The notes under the pieces were generated by a model that saw only the letters and a program-made list of their open reading frames with translations, was not told where the DNA came from and did no database searches. The translations under genes and the position numbers were made by a program. A stretch of DNA of 64,000 nt, from the NCBI RefSeq assembly GCF_020080835.1, contig NC_058158.1, positions 16,530,156 through 16,594,155 on the forward strand, in the 5' to 3' direction. Position 1 is the first letter of the stretch; each line of letters starts with the position of its first letter. Positions 51,751 through 63,813 of this stretch are shown piece after piece. The stretch comes from Cotesia glomerata (taxonomy: Eukaryota; Arthropoda; Insecta; Hymenoptera; Braconidae).

Positions 51751-54722
51751 GGATACTGCAGCTTAACATCAATAACTGCGAAGCTGCGCATGACCTGATT
51801 ATGCAGACAGTACGGGAATTAAAGCTCGACGTTGTGCTTTTATCGGAACCATATAAACATTTAGCTGGACATCCTTGGGAGACAGATATCACCACGAAAG
51901 CTGTGATCTGGGCTTGTGGTAAGCTCCCTTTCCAGAGTGTAGCTACCAATGGCAGCGCTGGCTTTGTAGCAGCATCAGTAGATGGCATCCGTTTTTACAG
52001 CTGCTACGCAACACCTAGCCTCTCAATTGCTGAGTTTACTGATTTCTTGGATCGACTGACCGAGTACGGGAAGCAACATCATCCAGTGGCGATAGCCGGG
52101 GACTTTAACGCCTGGGCAGTGGACTGGGGCAGTAAGCAGACTAATGCACGAGGAAGAGAGCTGCTAGAAGCTCTTTCTACACTAGATGTAGTCTTGCTCA
52201 ACAGTGGTGACACGCCGACCTACACCAAAGGTGACGCAAGCTCGATTGTAGACGTCACTTTTGTCAGTACCAGCCTTGCTAAAGGTAACTCTAACTGAAA
52301 GGTACTGGACATCTACACTGCCAGTAACCATCATGTGATACTCTGGGAAACGTCAAACGACCAGAACCTCAGGGGGCCTATCAAGCAATTTAACACCGTC
52401 GGTTGGAAGGTGAAATCTTTTGACCCAGAAGTATTGCTAACAGCCCTCGATAGTGATCCGATAGAGACTGGATGTGCAGAAAAACATACTAACGCCCTGA
52501 TGATGCGAGTAACACAAGCTTGTGATGCCAGTATGCCTCGCAAACGTGTTATGAATTCAAGACCTGCGGTACACTGGTGGAATGATCATATCAGCAACCT
52601 CCGGAAAGAGTGTCATCGAAAGAGAAGAATATCTCAGCGTGGCTATCAACGACCTAACTCTGCAGTGCTGATCGCAGAGTACAAAAAAGCTCGTCGTGAA
52701 CTTAATAAGGCCATAAAAGAGAGCAAAGGAATATGCTGGAAAGAGCTCATATACGAGGTCGACAAAGACGTGTGGGGTCGGCCGTATAAGGTGGTCATGA
52801 CGAACCTGAAGAAACAACAAATGCCGTCACCTACGTGTCCCCAACTCCTTCAGAAAATCGTCACTGCGCTGTTTCCACAGCCACACAGTCTCAATTATCA
52901 GTCAACGCAAGATGAACTGGACGACATTCCACCTGTCACTGAAGAAGAATTGTTGGAGGCCTGTAATCGGGTAGGAAATAATAAAGCGCCGGGATTGGAC
53001 GGAATCCCTAATATAACCTTGAAAACCATCATAAAGGCAGCACCAACATTATTTCTAGACGCTTACAACGCATGCCTCAAGGAGGGGACTTTTCCTCGTA
53101 AGTGGAAACAGCAACGGTTAGTACTTTTACCTAAAGGAAAGAAACCGCCAGAAAAACCGTCATCTTACCGACCACTCTGCATGCAAGATACGGTGAGTAA
53201 GATATTTGAGCGTATCATCCATCAGAGAATAGATGCAGTAGTCGACCCACTTTTGGCAGACAACCAGTATGGATTCCGGGAAAGACGATCAACCCTGGAC
53301 GCGATCAACCTGGTTGTTAATACGGCCAAAGAGGCAATCGCAGGAACTAGATGAAAGGGTGGAACGAAGAAGTACTGCCTGGTGGCTGCCTTGGACATCA
53401 AAAATGCTTTCAATTCCGCTAATTGGGACTGCATCATGCAAGCTCTCGACGAGAAGAACGTGCCAACATATCTTCGCAGACTAGTGATTAGCTATTTTAC
53501 AGATAGAGTGCTGAAATACGATACAAAAAATGGTCCGAAAGAGTATGATATAACCGGTGGTGTGCCACAGGGCTCTGTTCTTGGTCCACTTCTGTGGAAT
53601 ATAATGTATGACAGGCTCCTGAGACTGAAGCTTCCAAGATGTGTCAAACTGGTAGCGTATGCGGATGATGTTGCCGCATTGATCGTCGCCAAACACCTCG
53701 ACGAGATTCAACATCTGTTTGACATCACTTTTGAGAAGATCAACCAGTGAATGGATACAGTGAACCTACAACTGGCCAAGCAGAAGACCGAAGCAGTGCT
53801 TATTACCAGCCGAAAAGAAGTTGAAACAATTAAGCTAAAAGTCGGTGACCGAGAAATCACATCACAACCTCATATACGATATCTGGGAGTGATGCTTGAT
53901 GCCCGACTCAACTTCAAGCAGCAAGTGGAACACGTCTGTACGAAAGCGTCAGTAGTGAGAGCTAGTCTCGCACGACTGATGCCGAACGTCGGAGGCCCAA
54001 AGCAGAGCAGGAGGCTGCTATTGTCATCAGTAGTCACATCGGTGCTCACTTACGGAATATCCATTTGGGCTGACGCACTAGAGGTGCTAGATTCATGGAG
54101 AAAAGCTGGACCAATATATCGTATGAGTGCCCTACGAGTAACTAGCGCCTTCCGCACAATATCAGAGGAAGCAGTGTGTGTTATTTCCGGTACTCTGCCT
54201 CTCGGAGTCCTAGCTGAGGAAAGACGGAACCTATACCAACAAAAAAGGTCAACCACACTGAGCCTCGGAGAACTTAGAAAGAAAGAACGGCAACACAGCA
54301 TCGCAAGATGGCAACAGGAGTGGAATTCTTCAGAGAAAGCTCTGTGGACGTACCGTCTCATACCTCGGATTGATGTGTGGTTCAACCGGAGTCACGGTGA
54401 GATCAACTATTATTTAGCGCAGATGTTATCAGGACATGGATGTTACCGGAAGTATCTTCACCGCTTTAAGCACGATGATACCCCAGAGTGCCCGACCAGT
54501 CCAGGGGTCAATGAAGATACGGAGCATGTTTTCTCTGTGTGTCCACGTTTCAACCAACAGCGCGATGAGTTAGAGAAGATTCTGAAAAAGAGAACCCAAC
54601 CAGAATCAATAGTAGAAGCAATGTTGTCGTCAGAAGCTGCCTGGAACGCCACAAGCACTTTTGCTACAAAAGTGCTTACAGAGTTGCGATCCATTGAGTG
54701 AAAAAGAGCGAAAGACAGAATC
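51747..54722 (+). pseudogene. LINE copy 5 ORF2, one reading frame with four in-frame stops
   Basis: The frame holds without an indel from MRILQLNINNCEAAHDLI (51747) to the C-terminus. It contains LSEPYKHL, IAGDFNAWAVDWGS, NNKAPGLDGIPNITLKT, AALDIKNAFNSANWDCIM, GGVPQGSVLGPLLWN, VAYADDVAALIVA and a degraded end zinc motif (CPTSPGVNEDTEHVFSVC, with one Cys changed to Ser). Stops are TGA at 52296, 53352 and 53748, each replacing TGG, and TGA at 54699, replacing AGA. It encodes the same endonuclease-RT as copies 2-4. Confidence 0.9.
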
Positions 54723-54973
54723 TAGAAGGAAGAAATAACATCTTAGCCACCAGAAGGAAAAGCGGCAGCTAATTCCTCCCCCCGCGAAGAAATGCCTTAC
54801 GGCGGTACCATGGGGGATCAGAGGATAGAAGAGAAAGGGGTTTAGGGTTTAGTGGGTAGGGGCGTCAGCGTCGAGTTTTAGTATGACGCTGCGTCAAGTC
54901 GCCACATATCCAGGCCAAACAGCTATGCCTAGAATCCGTAAAAAGGATTCCCCCCCCTAAGGAAAAAAAAAAA

Positions 54974-55262
<289 letters not shown>

Positions 55263-55598
55263 TTTTCTTTATTTTGCTCTGAATTTTTTTATAGGAAATT
55301 TGATTCTCTTCAAAATTGTTCGTGTCTATTTTTTTCCTACACTCAACAGAAACGAAGTTACAGAGGGCCGAATAGAAGGGAAATAATAATTAATGATATA
55401 ATAATAAAACAAAATTCAATATTTTAACTAATCAACGATTTAACTCAATAAACTTCATTATATATCAACAATTTTTTAATTTAACATTATTTAAAAATAA
55501 TAAATAAACAAAGTTTACAATAAAACCAGGAATTAATTAAAATTACTATATTTATACATTTTTTTGTTCACTGTTAACTGGTTAGATTTATATAATAC
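55263..55598. other. AT-rich intronic DNA, nothing recognised
   Basis: No open frame and no match to the other repeats was noticed. Confidence 0.5.
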
Positions 55599-56633
55599 TA
55601 GCTGTTATCCGCCCGTTTCGCTGAGCGCTTTATAGAATTGCACTTTTAGATCTAGACTTCAAGTCATTGCAAGTCTTATAAGTGAAGTTAAAACCTGTCT
55701 AGCTTCAAGTGCGAATAATTTTTCTGTTATTGAAAATTTTCTCAACAACATCAAATTTTTATAGAAAATAAATTTAACATGTTTTTTACGAATTCTATTC
55801 AAATAAGTAGCTAAATTTATTTTTCACATATTTAGTGTTTGGAAAATGTATTCATTGTAATCTGTTATATTCCCGTGATCCCGCATTAAGAGAAATTTAG
55901 AAATTATGTAATCACCAAAAAATAACATGTATGTGAAATTCTTAGTCCGTTGACTGAATTACTACATGTAATGTTAAGTTTTGGGAACTTTACAATGGCT
56001 TTTTCCCTGCTGCTAAAGAGACGTTTGTTGTAACGAAATTTTTAGTAAACGTTATTGAAACTCGATAGACATGATCTAAATTTCATGTTTCAAAAAGTCC
56101 ACGACTTTCTTTTTCATATATAGATTATTTATTGCACGAAGGATATAATTTGTGATGAAACTGTACATTTTTCCACAAATACTGTTTCTGCTCTTCGTCT
56201 TCAGTACCAAACTGAATGAATTCTTCAACCAAAGCAAGTGTTCTTTCAGCAATATCGTTTACTTCATTTACATTTTTTAATAACGATAAGCACGTTGTAT
56301 AATTTTTATCACTCGATTTGTCGTATTTATCGGAAAAAATTGCCTCACTAACTTTTTCTTAACAATTCTGTATCACTGGAAGTAAAATAAAAGTAAAAAA
56401 TAGTTGAAGCAATAAAAACAAAGGAAAGTCAAACTGACAAAGAACATATTGACGTTGATCCAAAATTGGCCACTGTGAAGGAGGTAAATTGAGGAAATCA
56501 CTTAAAAGCTCAAACTGTTCGAATAAAACTTTCACTGTTGGAAAGTTACACTATCCCCGGGTGACATAGGCTATCTTATATTTTCAAACCTTCGTTAAAT
56601 ACCCGTGCGAAGCCGGGTTGAACTGCTAGTTTA
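55599..56633. mobile_element. Candidate element with degenerate inverted ends (ACTAGCTGTTAYCC family)
   Basis: The left end ACTAGCTGTTATCCGCCCG and the right end CCCGTGCGAAGCCGGGTTGAA followed by CTGCTAGT are approximate inverted copies. The left end recurs at 35474. No long frame lies inside. Short stretches on the minus strand (around 56150-56480) look like decayed coding sequence but could not be assigned. Confidence 0.4.
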
Positions 56634-56697
56634 TCATATTTTCAATAGTTTTTTCATCCTTACCGCAAATGTATAGAATTTTATCATCTGCAAATAG

Positions 56698-56780
56698 TTT
56701 AGCCTCTTCGAGCTCAAAAGTCTGATAGAAGTTTCATAGAACAATATTTTTTGAATTTTCAAACCGCAATAATTTTTAGT
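56698..56780 (+). repeat. Rep-A fragment
   Basis: CCTCTTCGAGCTCAAAAGTC through TTTGAATTTTCAAACCGCAA, a short piece of the GAGCTC block region. Confidence 0.6.
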
Positions 56781-57112
56781 AGATTTCATAGAAATCTAAC
56801 TATTGCATTGGTCCTCATGACGGAACTTTTGAAAAATTTTGCTATACTCTGACTATACTCTGACTATACTCGTCGAGCTGAGTCAGAAAATGCATATGGT
56901 TCAAAAGTTTATACATGTATGTATATATATCGGATATAACGCGGCTTGTCACGACGATAGCGTCGCAAATTTACAACGGATCTCAACCAAACTCAACATA
57001 CTTATTCTACAGATAAATACCGAAGTCAAGTTCAAAGATAAGCCTAATCAGTCAAGTAATTTAGAAATGCCAGGATTTCAAAATTTTGAAAATCATAAAA
57101 ACTCATATTTCT
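56781..57112 (+). repeat. Rep-B, left part
   Basis: CTAACTATTGCATTGGTCC, GAGCTGAGTCAGAAAATGCA, GCGGCTTGTCACGACGATAG and TAATTTAGAAATGCCAGG up to TATTTCT. It is interrupted by the long-TIR transposon at 57116 and resumes at 59683. Confidence 0.75.
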
Positions 57113-57115
57113 TCA

Positions 57116-57560
57116 TAGTCCGGTCAAATTAGACTAAAAAATAGGGGTAAGGTTACAAAAATTCCCACTTGGCTGAATATTGGTAGGATTGTTCAATACA
57201 CTATTATAAAGGAAATGTGAAAAGTCCTCATCGATCCGGCACGTGCAAAAAAATTTACTAGGGGTCAAAGGTCACAAAAACGGGTTTTTCGCGATTTTCA
57301 GCAAAATGGTAAGTTTTATCATAAAATTAGCTCAGACAAAAATTGTAGATCAGATAATTATCTATAAAAAATGTCTAAATACTTTTTTTCCTAAGAACCA
57401 CCGTTTTTGAGATATAACGATTCAAAAAGTTGAAAGAGTTGTAATCGTCATAATATGCACACGTTTCCACACCACCTTTGAGGTAGTGTACTTAGCGCGT
57501 TTTTTTTAATGTGGTTTCCCCGGTAGGCCTATTCCACTGATCTTTTATGATTCTGTTTAA
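57116..57560 (+). repeat. Long-TIR transposon copy 2, left TIR
   Basis: Inverse of 59335-59679: CATCGATCCGGCACGTGC, TCAGCAAAATGGTAAGTTTT and GAGATATAACGATTCAAAAA are mirrored at the right end. Confidence 0.85.
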
Positions 57561-57641
57561 TTTGAAACTATTAAATAACTGTAGATATTGACAAGGGTTG
57601 AAAATGATGAAAGGGGTGTAAATTACAAAAAATAAGAAAAT

Positions 57642-59032
57642 TTATCCGTCTGAATCTAAATCATCATTAACTTCTGCTTTCTCTTGTTCTTGTTCTTGTT
57701 CTTCTTCTCTTCCTTCTCCTTCTTCTTCTTCTTCTTCTTCTTCTTCTTCTTCTTCTTCTTCATCTTCATTCTGTGTGTTAATAAATTGTCCCAATAATGA
57801 CACATCGCATGTCTCTTCGTCAACATCAAATGAATCTTCAATTGTTGGCAATTCAACATTGGAGCATGACCAGCCTTGACAGTTTGTACATGCTACAGAA
57901 CAAAACAGTCCAACTTTTTTGCAACCACATCTTGCACTACATCCTTTTTTACAGTTGCAAAAAATGGTGTTTAGTAGTTTTTCTGGTGCAGGTGGAAGTA
58001 AAGTTTGAACTGGCTCTAATGAATTGTCGACCAACTTCCAACTCGCTCCAAAAAATGTGTAAGAGACTCCGGAATTTCATTGTTTAAATCTTCAAACATG
58101 CGACCTGGTGGAGGGTAGTCAGAATTATCTAATACGGTGGATTGAATATCTTCGCGAATGATTGCTGCAGCAGCTTCTAGAATTCTCAATCGTTCTTCTT
58201 TTTTATTTGTTTTTTTTTTTCGTACCAAGCTTGATTTAAAATATCATGATGATTGTCTATTAAGCATACAAAGGTGGATGTTCCTGATTTTTCAGTGATA
58301 ATAATTTTATCACCATACCTCAATTTTAATCGAACCTTTATCGTCCTTTTACCTACGGTTGTAGTTTTACAAACATTTTTCAATTCGTTTAAAGTGAATT
58401 GACAGTCATCACTATTTTCGATGTAAGTGAATATTTCCTCCATTGCCAGATTTGTAGATTCATCTTGCGGTCGACCGACTTTAACCCCAGTTTTAGGTCT
58501 TAAGAAGGAATTTAAGCAGTCATAATGATACTTAGCCTCAGCAGCAACTAAATCGTATTCGTATTCTACTCGAGAAAGAACAGTTTTAGCCATAGCATCA
58601 GAACGAGCCTGAGCTGTTTCCAGAACCATATCTTTGAATGTAGCTGTACTTACTTGTTGAATTTTACGGCGAAAATCAGAGGACCTTTTTCTTTCATGCT
58701 CTTCATTCAATTCGTGGCCGCAAAATAAGCATTGTTTTTAAAACAAAAGTTGACTCACTTACACGTGCTCTGGTACGAGGAGGACTTTTAGTAGATGTAC
58801 TGGCTTCTTGTTCTTCATGTTGTCTTTTAATAGCTGCAGCAATGGAACACTTTCGAGTATAATTTTTACGACACTCCACATGTATGGTCACAGATTTCTG
58901 ATTTTTAAGATATTCTGAAAATTCATCAGCTCTTTCAGTACTTGCATTGATTAATGTCTTCATACCACGTTCAACAGTAACAATTTCACCTTCAGTTAAA
59001 AGTTTAGCACAAATAAAACAATATTCTGACAT
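57642..59032 (-). pseudogene. Long-TIR transposon copy 2 gene: N-terminal zinc motifs joined to CXC-like tail
   Basis: The start is at MSEYCFICAKLLTEGE (59030-59032). Paired cysteine/histidine motifs follow: YCFICAKLL...HVECRKNYTR, and after a one-base frameshift near 58730, CLFCGHELNEEHERKR...YHYDCLNSFL. The next block has KVRLKLRYGDKIIITEKSG and RIKKKND-like basic residues. Another frame change near 58210 leads to IPESLTHFLERV, after which the central part is missing. The tail resumes EPVQTLLPPAPEKLLN, CNCKKGCSARCGCKKVGLFC and a long Glu run encoded by CTT repeats (57714-57764). It would be a DNA-binding transposition protein if the transposon assignment is right. Confidence 0.7.
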
Positions 59033-59334
59033 TTTTGTTATAAAATTCAAAACAGCACGAAATAGGTTACAATAAACACGTGTTTTCACTCCAGAACGGC
59101 ACTCGAAACTAATAGCATTGAATGTATTGGAGATAGTAAAATAAAGCAGGTATACGACCCTAGCCACGCAGACAATTGAATGAGAGACAGCTGTTGCTGA
59201 AGGTTACACTAGCGTAGAAAATAAAGGACTGGGTTTTTTTTTTACCCGAAATTTTCATATTTTATATGTGTAAGTCACACTGACCGATAGAACGATATTT
59301 TTGCTTGTATTACGGCTTCAGTGATGTATATACG

Positions 59335-59679
59335 TGGTGTACTTATACATATTATGACGATTGCAACTCTTTCAACTTTTTGAATCGTTATATCTCAAAA
59401 ACGGTGGCTCTTAGGAAAAAAAGTATTTAGACATTTTTTATAGATAATTATCTGATCTACAATTTTTGTCTAAGCTAATTTTATGATAAAACTTACCATT
59501 TTGCTGAAAATCGCGAAAAACCCGTTTTTGTGACCTTTGACCCCGAATAAATTTTTTTGCACGTGCCGGATCGATGAGGACTTTTCACATTTCCTTTATA
59601 ATAGTGTATTGAACAATCCTACTAATATTCAGCCAAGTGGGAATTTTTGTAACCTTGGATGTCTAAATTGACCGGACTA
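59335..59679 (-). repeat. Long-TIR transposon copy 2, right TIR
   Basis: Mirrors the left TIR, including GCACGTGCCGGATCGATGAG. It is upstream of the gene and so would hold its promoter. Confidence 0.85.
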
Positions 59680-59682
59680 TCA

Positions 59683-60010
59683 CTTTCTTACTTGAATAAC
59701 TTTCGAATGGTATAACTTATTAAAACTCTGTGAATTACATCTAAAAGCTCTTTAAATAAGCTTCAATTTGAGTACCATATCATATGTGTAGTCTCGAAAT
59801 TATTTAGAAATGCAATGATTTCAAAATTTTCAAAATCATAAAAATTTATATTTCTTCACATTCTTACTCGAATAACTTTTTAATGGGATAGCTTATTTAA
59901 TTTCTGTAAATTGCATCTGAAAGTTCTTTAAATAAGTTTTAATTTGAGTATCATATCATTTCTATAGTCCCAAAATTATGTCTTATTCCGCTATGCTAAT
60001 TATGAAATTT
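59683..60010 (+). repeat. Rep-B, right part
   Basis: Continues Rep-B after the long-TIR element: CTTACTTGAATAACTTTCGA and GAGTACCATATCATATGTG, with an internal duplicate (59805-59975), then TAATTATGAAATTTGCTATT. Confidence 0.75.
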
Positions 60011-60410
60011 GCTATTGCGTTCGTCAAAATCAGTTGATTCGTTCGTGAGTTATCGTTGTCGGAAGAAAACCGAAAAAAATGTTTTTTCAGAATTACTTCA
60101 AAATTCCTGGTTCGATTGATTTAAACTTGAAAATTTTTTATGGAGCTTTAAAAATTGCTTCGAATGCCGCCAACCGCGTGAAAATCGGTTCATTTATTCA
60201 AAAATTATTACCGTTTGAAAATTCAAAAAATTGTGTTTTATTAAACTGCTATTAGAGTTTTGAGCTTGAAGAGCTCAAATTGACACAAAAATAATATTTC
60301 TGAGGTCGAAAAGTTCAAATACGTAATATATAGTTATGAGCGCTTAAGAACAGAATGAGCGAGAAGTTGCAGGGATGGGCTTTAGGGTCAACCGTCATCC
60401 TAATTTTTTT
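60011..60410 (-). repeat. Rep-A arm, minus orientation, left of the Tc1-like element
   Basis: GTCAAAATCAGTTGATTCGT, CCGCCAACCGCGTGAAAATC, GAGCTTGAAGAGCTC and GAGAAGTTGCAGGGATGG. It faces the plus-orientation arm at 63196. Confidence 0.7.
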
Positions 60411-60732
60411 CCATGTTATTTACCTGGGAAAGGGGACCCCCCTTTGAGGCTAACATACATTAGTCACAAAATTAAGGGATATAAAAAAAATTCCAAATTT
60501 TTGGGTGATTTTCAACAAGCTGTAACTCCGAGGAAAATAGTCGTACAGAAAAAATAAAAAAAGCAAATTGTAGCTCCAAGTGTCTAGTTTTCAGATATGA
60601 CCATGAGAAAAATTGATTGTTTTGTTTAAAAGTTCTTTTAGAGAATTTAATACTCTTTAATTTGGCGTATTCAAAAAGCCTGTACGACGATTTGCCGCGG
60701 AGTTATCGTCAATCAAAGCGAAAAAGTTCTTT
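60411..60732 (+). repeat. Intervening DNA with Rep-F copy
   Basis: CGTACAGAAAAAATAAAAAA and GCAAATTGTAGCTCCAAG are the inverse of the sequence around 49110-49180. No gene was found. Confidence 0.45.
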
Positions 60733-61480
60733 TTGACTTTGATATTCAATAACTCCAAAAATAATGATTGTACAGGAAATCGAAGGAGGGTTTTGAAAAC
60801 TGCAAGATATTCTCTATAAGAAAATGAAAACATCTTTCAGAAAAAAAATTTTTTTCGAATTGAAAACTCGGACTGAAAAAAAGACAAAAATTCGCATAAT
60901 TAAGGATATTTGGATAACTTGGTATAACTTTGGAGAAAATGGATAAACGAAGGATATCGTCGGTAATTTTTTAACCACAAAGTGTTCCCTAAAATATCTC
61001 AAAATTTCAAAGCGCTGCGATTTTTTTTTCATTGTGTATCGAAGCTTCAAATTCTTTGTTTTTGCAAAAATCACCGTTATGAGCAATTTTATGATTTTTA
61101 TTCATTTTTTCAATTAAAAAAATTTTTTCTCTCTAAAATCTTTATTTTTTCGATTAAAGAGATTGATTTTTTAAAAAATTTAAAAAAAAAAAAAGTTGTC
61201 AATTTTTTTCGAACATTTTTTTTTTTTTAATTTTTTTTTTTAACGTCTTCAGAATGCTCCACTATTGTGAAAAAAAATTAATTCATTTTTTTCTGACCGC
61301 TACAACTGCCTTAGTTTCAAATCTCATTTTAAAAATTCAATAAAAACAAATTGATATACCCCCCGCGGGTTTCGTCTTTTCTTCACACAAAACTTAAATT
61401 TTTTGTATTCTTTCTAGCTTAAATTTCTTTCGTGAATTTTCTGTAAGCTTTTCTTTGATAATCACCTTTGGCATTTTGAT

Positions 61481-62518
61481 ATGCCTCGCCGACATTTAGC
61501 TGCTACAGATGTGACTCGCATTGTTACCCGACTTCAAGAGGGCTACAGTCAGGTGGAAGTAGCAGCTTCTATGGGAGTGAGTCAGTCTGTTGTCAGTCGT
61601 GCCTATGCCCGATTTAACGCGACTCAAAGTTACGATCGTCGTCCGGGTCAAGGTAGACGACGAATCACTACCGAGCGTGATGATCGAGCTATCATTCGCG
61701 AAGCTCGTCGAAACCCTACTGCCCATGCTCACACGATCGCTCCTCAATTCCGCAATCGTCGACAACGTCCTTCCCAACAACACATCTCGGCATCAACGGT
61801 CCGAAATCGCTTTCGAGAGCAAGGACTACGCGCTCGACGTGCAAATCGCGTGCCTATGCTCACTCCACGACATCGTCGAGCCCGATTGGCTTATGCGCAT
61901 GACCATCACCATTGGGGTCGTAGACAGTGGACCAGTGTCTTATGGACTGACGAATCTCGATTTTGTCTTCATGGCAGCGATAGACGATCTCTCGTTTAAC
62001 GCCGTCGTGGGGAACGAGATCGGGATAGTTTTACGAGACCAGTTACGGCTTTCAATGGTGGATCAGTCATGGTGTGGGCAGGCGTGTCCTTCAATATCAA
62101 AACCCCGTTGGTCATCGTTCGTGGGACGTTGACTGCCGACAGGTATGTCGACAAGATTCTGGGACCACACGTCCTGCCTATGCGCACACGCATGGGAGCA
62201 AGACAGTTCATTTTGATGCAGGATAATGCTCGTCCTCATACTGCAGTTCGCACGCGAACTTTTCTCCGCGCCAACAACGTAACAACGCTTAATCATCCAG
62301 TTATGAGTCCTGATTTGAACCCAATTGAGCATGTTTGGGATATGCTTGGGCGTCGATTGCGGCGAGACTATCTGCAACTGCACAATCTTCATCAGTTGAC
62401 TCGAGCGTTGTTACGTTGTTGGCAAGGAATTTCGCAACGTGACATTCGACGATGCATCAACATGCAAGAGCGCTTACGAGATGTGATTCGGAACAGAAGT
62501 GGCAATACACGGTACTGA
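61481..62518 (+). pseudogene. Tc1-like DD34E transposase, one in-frame stop
   Basis: The 345-codon frame starts MPRRHLAATDVTRIVTRLQE and is broken by a single TAA at 61997-61999. Residues 1-115 form two helix-turn-helix domains (paired-like; GYSQVEVAASMGVSQSVVSR and STVRNRFREQGLRARR) around a basic GRRR linker. Catalytic residues are D157 in WTDESRF, D248 in QDNARPH and E283 in NPIEHVWD, with 34 residues between the last two, hence DD34E of the Tc1 family. Family members are about 340 residues long, so the length is complete. The transposase would cut and rejoin at TA sites; this copy is one codon away from open. Confidence 0.9.
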
Positions 62519-62569
62519 ACTGTTACTGCCGTGCGTACAGAGGTCCTTCAACTGCTGCAGACAGACAGA

Positions 62570-62608
62570 CAGACAAACACACAGAAACACACACACACAC
62601 ACACACAC
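62570..62608 (+). repeat. (GACA)n/(AC)n tract
   Basis: GACAGACAGACAGACAAACA and then about eight AC units follow the transposase stop, inside the Tc1-like element. Confidence 0.9.
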
Positions 62609-63195
62609 AGAAGCGTAAATCCGACCGAGCAACCTCCACGTGGTACACTTTGGGTAACTCTAATGCCGGCGTTAAAACAGCAGTCGAAAAAAATCGAGAA
62701 AATTTCGAAAAAAATTGAAAATTTTTTTTTTTTTTTTTTTTTCAAATTTTTTGTAAATCAATCTCTTCAATCGACAAAATAAAGATTTTAGAGAGAAAAA
62801 AATTTTTTTAATTAAAAAAATGAATAAAAATCACAAAATTGCTCATAATGGTGATTTTTGCAAAAACAAAGAATTTGAAGCTTCGGGGCACAATGAAAAA
62901 AAAATCGTAGCGCTTTGAATTTTTGATGGATTTTAGGGGACACTTTGAGTTTAAAAAATTACCGACGATATCCTTCGTTCATTCATTTTATCCAAAGTTA
63001 TACCAAGTTATCCAAATATCTTTAATTATGCGAATTTTTGTCTTTTTTTCAGTCCGAGTTTTCAATTCAAAAAAAATTTTTTTTCTAAAAGATGTTTTCA
63101 TTTTCTTATAGAGAATATTGTGCAGTTTTCAAAACCCTCCTTCGATTTCCTGTACAATCATTATTTTTTGAGTAATTGAAAATCAAATTCAAAAA

Positions 63196-63690
63196 TTAGG
63201 AAAACAGTTGACCCTGAAGGCCATTCCTGCAACTTTCCGCTAATTCCATACTTAGGCGCATAAAATTGCACCAATGACGTTTTTGAGCTCTTCGAGCTCA
63301 AAAGTCTGATAGGGATTTGATGACACTATTTTTTGAATTTTTAAACCGCAATAACTTTTGAATGAATAAACCGATTTTCACGCGGTTGGCAGCATTCGAC
63401 GCAGTTTTTCAAGCCTCACTAAGAATTTTAAATTTTGAATTGATCGCGCTGAAAATTTCGGAGTTTTTCCGAAAAAACACTTTTTTCGGTTTTCTTTCGT
63501 TCACGATATCTCTCGAACGAATCAACCGATTTTGACCGGACTGGTGGCGATCGACGTTGTTTTTTGAGGTCAAAAGCTGATTAGTTTTTGGAATTGAACC
63601 ATCAAGCCGTTTAAAAGTTATTCCAAAATAACCACATTTGAAAAAATTTTTTTTTTCAGTTTTTTAAAGATTTCTCAAAATCCCACAAAA
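63196..63690 (+). repeat. Rep-A arm, plus orientation, right of the Tc1-like element
   Basis: GACCCTGAAGGCCATTCCTG, TTTTTGAGCTCTTCGAGCTC, AACTTTTGAATGAATAAACC and CGATATCTCTCGAACGAATC. It is truncated at about 63690 before the microsatellite part. Confidence 0.75.
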
Positions 63691-63813
63691 AACAGTTTCA
63701 CTCTAAACCGCCGCGCCAAGTACACGTCCAACTATTGTAACAAACTATAATAATTCAATTTTTACAAAAAACTATTGAATCGAAAAAAAAAAACGAAGTA
63801 CAAAAAATTTTTT

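Larger units (their letters stand above)
49904..54973 (+). mobile_element. R1-clade LINE copy 5, full-length, nonsense-rich
   Basis: The 5' end TTGGGGCAGAGG follows (AC)n. The 5' UTR lacks about 30 bases relative to copy 4. ORF1 ends and ORF2 starts with ATGA at 51747-51750. The 3' UTR has the G-rich tract (54837-54862) and terminal stem (54932-54950), then (AC)n with ACAT and TCAC interruptions from 54974. Confidence 0.9.
57116..59679 (-). mobile_element. Long-TIR DNA transposon copy 2 (CXC/PIN type), internally deleted
   Basis: The ends TAGTCCGGTCAAATT and AAATTGACCGGACTA are flanked by TCA at 57113-57115 and 59680-59682. The empty Rep-B site (inverse of 32645-32660, and 59838-59855) reads TATTTCTTCACTTTC or TATTTCTTCACATTC, with one TCA, which confirms a 3-bp target duplication. 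The TIRs are about 350-440 bp (57116-57560 and 59335-59679). Total length is 2564 bp, with one minus-strand gene that lacks its middle. Confidence 0.85.
60733..63195 (+). mobile_element. Tc1-like DNA transposon with about 480-bp terminal inverted repeats
   Basis: The left arm 60733-61215 and the right arm 62700-63195 are inverted copies with scattered differences (shared blocks include GATTGTACAGGAAATCGAAG, ATAAGAAAATGAAAACATCT, AACTTGGTATAACTTTG and CAAAGAATTTGAAGCTTC). The transposase gene lies between. The outermost match is TTTTTGACTTTGATATTCAA versus the inverse of TTGAAAATCAAATTCAAAAA. A TA target duplication could not be placed with confidence. Confidence 0.8.

Noticed and set aside
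57656..57859. Lys-rich frame (poly-Lys) next to the CXC tail
   Set aside because: It is the other-frame reading of the CTT repeat that encodes the poly-Glu end of the transposon protein.
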